A stretch of DNA of 64,000 nt. Origin: Paramacrobiotus metropolitanus. Lineage: Eukaryota; Tardigrada; Eutardigrada; Parachela; Macrobiotidae. The stretch is taken from positions 806,001-870,000 of the forward strand of contig NW_026570234.1 in NCBI RefSeq assembly GCF_019649055.1, written 5' to 3'. Numbering within the stretch: the stretch's first letter is position 1; each line of letters opens with the position of its first letter. This document shows positions 58,818 to 64,000 of this stretch, piece after piece. The notes beneath the pieces are model-generated. The model was not told the DNA's origin, made no database searches, and saw only the letters and a list, made by a program, of their open reading frames with translations. Both the position numbers and the translations under genes were made by a program.

Positions 58818-59733
58818 CAAATACACAGCCATATACTGATATTGGCTTCATTGATCGCAATTTTTTGGAGATGACTTTCATCCAGTAAATTTATTTTTGC
58901 ACGCATTCGTGTACTGAAAGAGTATCTATTTTACTGTATTTTATTTTTGTATTTGTCAAAATTTTTAACAGATGTTTTTGTGGTGAGAACTCTATCAGAT
59001 GGAAATTTTCCTGACAGAAAAGTTTAATAAACGTTAACGGCAATGTATGATAATATTGCGGTCATTTACGTACGTATCACCATTTTAATTCAAGTACATT
59101 ATATCTACGTTTTACGTACCGTGAATACTGTAAAATAGCATCAAAATATACTGCTACAAATATATACGGTAATTGCACAGCAGCATTCCACCTTGTGTTT
59201 TGTTTTATGGACACTGGCGATACAAGGATTTTGACACCGGGATTGCACTCTATCACTGATGTTGAACAGTAAGAATAATATACCGTAATAACTATTGTGC
59301 CATACATAACCGGTTAACTAGCCGCTTTTATTGTTATTATCGCAAGCGTTGGTTTTGTTAGTCAAATGATGCATGTCATGCACATCAGTCAAACCAGACA
59401 CTCCGCTTTTCCACCTATTTTTATACCTTCCATTGCTATTTTCAGATAAAGCACATAGGTACACATAAAAATCAAATTTTACTTGTCGGGTCGTCTTCCT
59501 TGTGATGTGAAGATGATGTTTGGAAGATCAGCGAAGGAATTAAAATTGTTACGAAATCATTGGCGGTCGCATTATTTGAAGTTGCTGATTGCCTATTTTC
59601 TGATTGTAAAGTATGCCCCTCTACAGCAGTCCAGAAAATAAAATCCCGGGTGTTTGATTTTAAACAATATCGTTTTTCTTACATTTTGACGTGCTTCGAT
59701 AATAGAAAAGGATTCGGATACTGACCGGCAAAT
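58818..59733. other. Spacer after nuclear receptor
   Basis: About 0.9 kb. It holds the receptor 3' UTR with AATAAA at 59026-59031. The minus-strand frame at 59077-59307 has no support. Confidence 0.4.
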
Positions 59734-60631
59734 ATGGACAGGCATGCAAAACCACATTTGGACGAAGATGATGTTAACTGGGATACTTCTACCGGTATTT
59801 ACTATAAAGGTAAGCGAATGCTCAGATAAAACTCTTATAAAACGTATCATAATTATGGAGCTTTCTGTTGCATGATGAGAGACTATAACCAATAAGGAAA
59901 CACAAATTTAACTTAAAACAGTCTCCTCAGTTGCATATAGATATAATTTTGTACGTTCGTATAACGCCTTTGACGTTTCTCGAGCAGTGTTGTAAAACCC
60001 TACCCGTAATGGCGGTTTTAGACGGACCTAACCATAAGATATGATACTCTAGTCAAGGTATATAAGAGATAAATATCCTTTATACCGTGTACTCCTTTAT
60101 AGTAGTAAATTTTTATAGTAGATATAAATATAAAATAAAATATAAATAGTACTCCTTTATACCGTGCTCCAGTCTTTCGTCTTCCACATAAAATATTTCT
60201 GTGTTAATATGTCGCGGTAATGCCTAATTATGTAAAATTTAAACAGGAGTAAATTCAGATCATGTTGGAAATCACGATGTCATAAATTTAAACATTAAAA
60301 GGGTGTGGATTAACTATACTATCAAGTACCCAGTCTGTACCCCTGATGTACAGTACATAACATACGAAATTTATGCGCCTAATTGTCGTTTTATTCTTTA
60401 GCATCTGCAAGCCGCACACAGCTTTGCGCTGCTGTATTCTTCACCATCTGCATTACTCTGTGTTTGGGGGTTTCCTATTTTTATACGGCCAGATACGGGC
60501 AAAACCAGAGAAAGGAAGGATCAGATCCCCTGCTTTACTTGCTCACCATTAATGATAATTACAGCGCGATAAAAATGGAGCGCCTGTTTCCCGATAATCA
60601 GTACGCGTATAATATATCCCGTCTACCATAG
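59734..60631 (+). CDS. Small single-pass membrane protein, unknown
   Basis: Two exons, 59734-59809 and 60402-60631, join in phase to 101 residues. The N-terminal 30 residues are polar and acidic (MDRHAKPHLDEDDVNWDTST). One hydrophobic helix follows (LCAAVFFTICITLCLGVSYF). The C-terminal part is polar with aromatics (LLYLLTINDNYSAIKMERLF). There is no signal peptide, so it may be a signal-anchored or tail-type membrane protein. The family is not recognised. The donor (GTAAGC) and acceptor (TTCTTTAG) are both good. Confidence 0.55.
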
Positions 60632-61135
60632 CTACGTCCCTTATTAGGATATGATGATCGGCTTCAGAAATAACGATAAGAACGAAGAAACTGTTCTCGG
60701 TTAACCGGCTGTTCTGATCGCATTCACAATGATGATTCACAATTTCGTATTAACGTTTTCTCACAATTTTTTTGAGGACTTGTCAAAATTTTAATTTGCT
60801 CTTTTGGATACATATTTGTTTGTTTTCTGTGTTTTGCTTTTCATCAATTTTGATGTCCTCCAGACGCATACGTTTCAGATAAAGACAACTCAGCACCAGT
60901 AAATCGGGTTTCCATCCCTTCATAGACACCTGTTTTTGTGTTAGTAGCGTAACGAAGCCACACAACCAAAATAACACAGTAGTTAATGGAAAACCTTAAT
61001 TAAAGCATTCATATGCCGTCCAGGGCTCTCTTTATCGCAGTACTGTAGTTCCATATTTTGTTTAAGTAGTTCACCATGTTTTCTGTGGTCAGCTACAGCT
61101 ACCGTAATAAGCGGAAGAGTTAAAGAAAAAATGCA
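60632..61135. other. Convergent spacer before the glutamate receptor
   Basis: About 0.5 kb between converging stop codons of the 101-residue protein gene (+) and the glutamate receptor (-). No gene recognised. Confidence 0.4.
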
Positions 61136-64000
61136 TCACATTAAGTATTTTCCTTTACTGAGCGGCACCGAGGTTGACCGTGACAGATCGTAGTTATTTG
61201 GATTTTCCAGTGTTTCATGCGAAGGTCTCACCACCGGCTTTTTGGATGACCCGTGCAATCGCACCGCAAAACATAAAGCCCGGCTCATCTCCGTTCCGAT
61301 AGGGTCCTGTAAACAAGCAACCGCAAACTTTAACCACAGATTATGCCACACCGTCCAAAATTTTATAAAATCAAAGACAACTGAAAAACTAAAATCAAAC
61401 GAACAACACCAATATGATTGTGAGTAAACTTCTTACGCGATAATGCATCGATGTTTTTCTGGCTTTCCAAACGAACTCCAAGATGGCCACGGCAAATGAC
61501 AAAATAAGCCCAGCTATCAAAATGACAAACACGCCACCGACATTGGCTAATCCCAGTTCGCTGGCTTGATCCTGTGGTTTGGAGATGCTGTCACACGAGG
61601 ACGAATTGTTCTTCTTCCACCAGTTTTCTTTCAATTTATGCAGCACACTGTTTTCTTGCAGTTTTAATATTGCTTTGGAAATTTCGTCCCGGTATGGTGA
61701 GTCTAGCAAAAACAACGAAGCATAATCAATGCAACAAACTCTAATTCATCACAACATTACATAAATATCTGCTCACTTTGCGGTGTGGCAATACCAAATC
61801 CTTTGGAGTCCAGCAAATTGCCAATTTGCGTTAAATCACAGTCCTTGGACATTTCGTATTCCAGGGATGGTGATTCCATCAAATAGGCGTATTTATCGTT
61901 TTTCACTCTTGCCACACCAGCTGCGCCTTTCTTAACAAAGTTGGACGGATCGGCGCTCATGGCATCCCACATGCGCTTGTATACGGGAAGTTTTGAGTCT
62001 TTGAAAAAGTTATACGTCGCTCCACCGTGGTAGCAGCCATAACGGATGAGATTCTGCTTTGACAAATCATCCGCGCTCTCAATGGGCAACTTCATGCGTT
62101 CCACTGTTAGGAAAGCAGCCAAATTGGCTGTGTAGCTGCTAATCATAATCTGCAAAACATAGTTTATTATAAATCGTGCTGAATAACAGTAGTGGCAAAA
62201 TGGTAAGTAATAGACTGCATAAAAGCCCAAAGGTCATCCCTACAACGAAATATTGCGAAGTATACACAACCAGTATTCAGGAACAACATTATGGAACAAT
62301 AACAGCTACGATTAAAATACAGTTTGTAATATAAACAGTTAATGTGAATTCTCATATTTGCTCAAATAGGCAAAAAATGTGTAGACGCAGCGCCGGAATA
62401 CGGGTGAGTAAATAAGCAGCAAAATGGTTGGCACTAACCAGCGTAAAAAACCACCAACATCCGGCCGCTACTCTAGTAGAAACAGCCCTCGGAGCAATAT
62501 CGGATCCTTGCTGCATTAACGATCCGATGGTAAACCACAGTGAATTACATATGGTGAACTGATTCTCCACAACGTCTCCTTCCTCGTTGCACGGATGTGG
62601 ATTGTACCATTCGTAAGGCGAAAAGCGGGCTAACACGAAGATCGTCAAGGATACGATAACATATGCTGTCACCTGTCAACATCAATTGCCACTCATGCTA
62701 TAAGATAACAACAATATTCTGGATGCAATGCAAAAGTCCGCAGTGAGCACGTAGTATAGCTCATAATGCTAACATTACCAACATAAACCGATAAAATTAA
62801 TAAGCGTACATTAACGCATTGAACGACTGTGTCCTTCAAAATATTTGACTTTATTGGCAGCCTCGTTAACTTAAATATAATACTAGTAATGCTGTGTGTG
62901 AATAACGGTATGCTGAATAACACTAAACAATGTGATAAAGTGCACTACTCCGGTTTTTGTTTCTATCCGATTAACCATCATCCATCGAGTCAGGAACAAG
63001 AGAACGCATTTCATCGTTATAGCACAGTTGAAACAAGAAACATACTGTCCACATACACGAATTTAATTTATAAATGGCGTGTTTTTGAGCGGTGCAGAAT
63101 TACACCATTCAAAAACATTGTTGTACTGTTACTGTTAAGCAACATAAAATAATACGTATATGATTCAACATTTCGTACTTCGTATTTATCCGTGCCGACT
63201 CTCGTCTCGTGGTCACTTTTCCACATCACATACGGGTCTTCCCTTATGGTTATTGCTCTTAAAGTTTTATTCCTCATGGATGATGAGATCTGAGCATAAT
63301 GATCCGTATAATTCCATGTAATAACCGCACCATCGCGCGGATTCCAACGCCCTACCTAATTTCGAGAAGACAAACTGATTAACCAAAACCACATTCAGCA
63401 ACTACTCTGTAATTAGATATTTTTCAGCATTTCCAGTTTCAAAACTACACCTATTCCAATATCCAAGCCGCCTCCACATATTTATTAAATGGTAGCATTC
63501 AACAGAATGATGTGACATGGGAACCAAAATAACGTACTTCCTGGTAGCCTCTCGACAATAGTTGCACAATGTCCAGCTTAAAATCAGTGCGGCTGCGATT
63601 TTCGTTGAATTTGATCATTCCCGATAGCCCTTTGACTTGTGTCGCTGCCAGGGCATTCACGAAATCGCGACCACGGGACCAGGCCTGTTCGTTGTCGCAG
63701 TTAACGGGCACCGTGGCGAGATCAGCCACTTCCGGACGGGTTAAGGCTTTGGCCAATAGTAGCATGGAATCGTAGAACAGGGCTTGATCAGTCTATTGCG
63801 AAAGCCGGCAATTACGACAGCGAAAGGCATATTAACACATGACGTCAATAAAAAATATTGCAAAGCAGTACATAAGCTTGAGAAATTTTATTTTCGGTAA
63901 TTTATCTTTTATAATTAGGTGAGTAAAGCCGTAAAATTGCAGCACTTTGAAACTTACTGTTACAACCAAATTGCTGGGCACCGTGCCAACGGATCCCGGT
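61136..64000 (-). CDS. Kainate-type ionotropic glutamate receptor, 5' partial, S1 segment missing
   Basis: Exons on the minus strand: 63958-64000 (cut by the window edge), 63538-63792, 63179-63355, 62439-62672, 61777-62149, 61437-61702 and 61136-61306. All keep phase. Seen in order: the end of the amino-terminal domain ([20 protein letters not shown]) and the start of S1 ([16 protein letters not shown]). Then come M1 ([20 protein letters not shown]), the pore loop ([20 protein letters not shown]) with Gln at the Q/R site, and M3 ([16 protein letters not shown]). S2 follows ([28 protein letters not shown]), then M4 ([20 protein letters not shown]) and a tail of about 57 residues. These match GluK-type subunits. 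Between TDKYE and VTAYV the family normally has about 110 residues of S1, including the glutamate-binding Arg. No such exon exists in 62673-63178. Confidence 0.9.

Noticed and set aside
1-64000. CRISPR arrays, bacterial operons, phage or viral genes
   Set aside because: None seen; the gene content and introns are those of an animal nuclear genome.

Overview
This is a eukaryotic, animal-type genomic window. Genes are split by GT-AG introns, mostly about 50-600 bp. About 19 protein genes can be reconstructed by joining exons in phase. Best guess for the organism is a small ecdysozoan, possibly a tardigrade. It carries P2X receptors, which Drosophila and Caenorhabditis lack but tardigrades have. 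It also has a chitin-binding secreted protein, a compact gene layout and AT-rich spacers. This placement is inference only. Exon coordinates below come from reading splice sites, reading phase and protein-family similarity by eye; no alignment was run.

Layout, left to right. 0.9-2.5 kb: mitochondrial carrier SLC25A42 (+). 2.8-11.7 kb: two complete tandem P2X ATP-gated channel genes (-). 11.7-15.2 kb: no recognisable gene. 15.2-19.6 kb: a mucin-like SEA/EGF single-pass receptor (+). 20.3-21 kb: a small two-helix membrane protein (-). 21-24 kb: a repeat-rich spacer with two inverted-repeat elements and a tRNA-like unit. 24.0-25.8 kb: a secreted chitin-binding, Ser/Thr-rich protein (+). 26.4-28.7 kb: Maelstrom (+), with two reading-frame defects. 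29.2-29.9 kb: GINS2 (-), divergent from PRMT5 (+, 30.6-33.2 kb). 33.6-35.6 kb: MPPE1/PGAP5 (-), divergent from ORC2 (+, 37.1-39.7 kb). 40.5-43.4 kb: FUT8 (-). 44.2-45.4 kb: an unknown type I membrane protein (-). 46.2-47.2 kb: a tiny gene (-) divergent from UBE2G2 (+). 48.4 kb: second copy of the 22.2 kb MITE, inverted. 48.7-52 kb: anoctamin-10-like (-), divergent from an acidic Ser-rich protein (+). 54.1 kb: MED31 (-). 55.2 kb: a long imperfect hairpin. 56.1-58.8 kb: a nuclear receptor (+). 59.7-60.6 kb: a small membrane protein (+). 61.1 kb to the window end: a kainate-type ionotropic glutamate receptor (-), 5'-truncated by the window and lacking part of its ligand-binding domain.

Most genes are unrelated housekeeping functions: DNA replication (GINS2, ORC2), transcription (MED31, nuclear receptor), arginine methylation (PRMT5), piRNA pathway (Maelstrom), GPI-anchor and N-glycan maturation (MPPE1, FUT8) and ER-associated ubiquitination (UBE2G2). 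Ligand-gated channels sit at both ends. No clustered multi-gene system is evident. The points most worth checking are the P2X tandem pair and its shared binding-site substitution, the kainate receptor without the second part of S1, the double frame break in Maelstrom, the near-identical MITE pair and the 55 kb hairpin.
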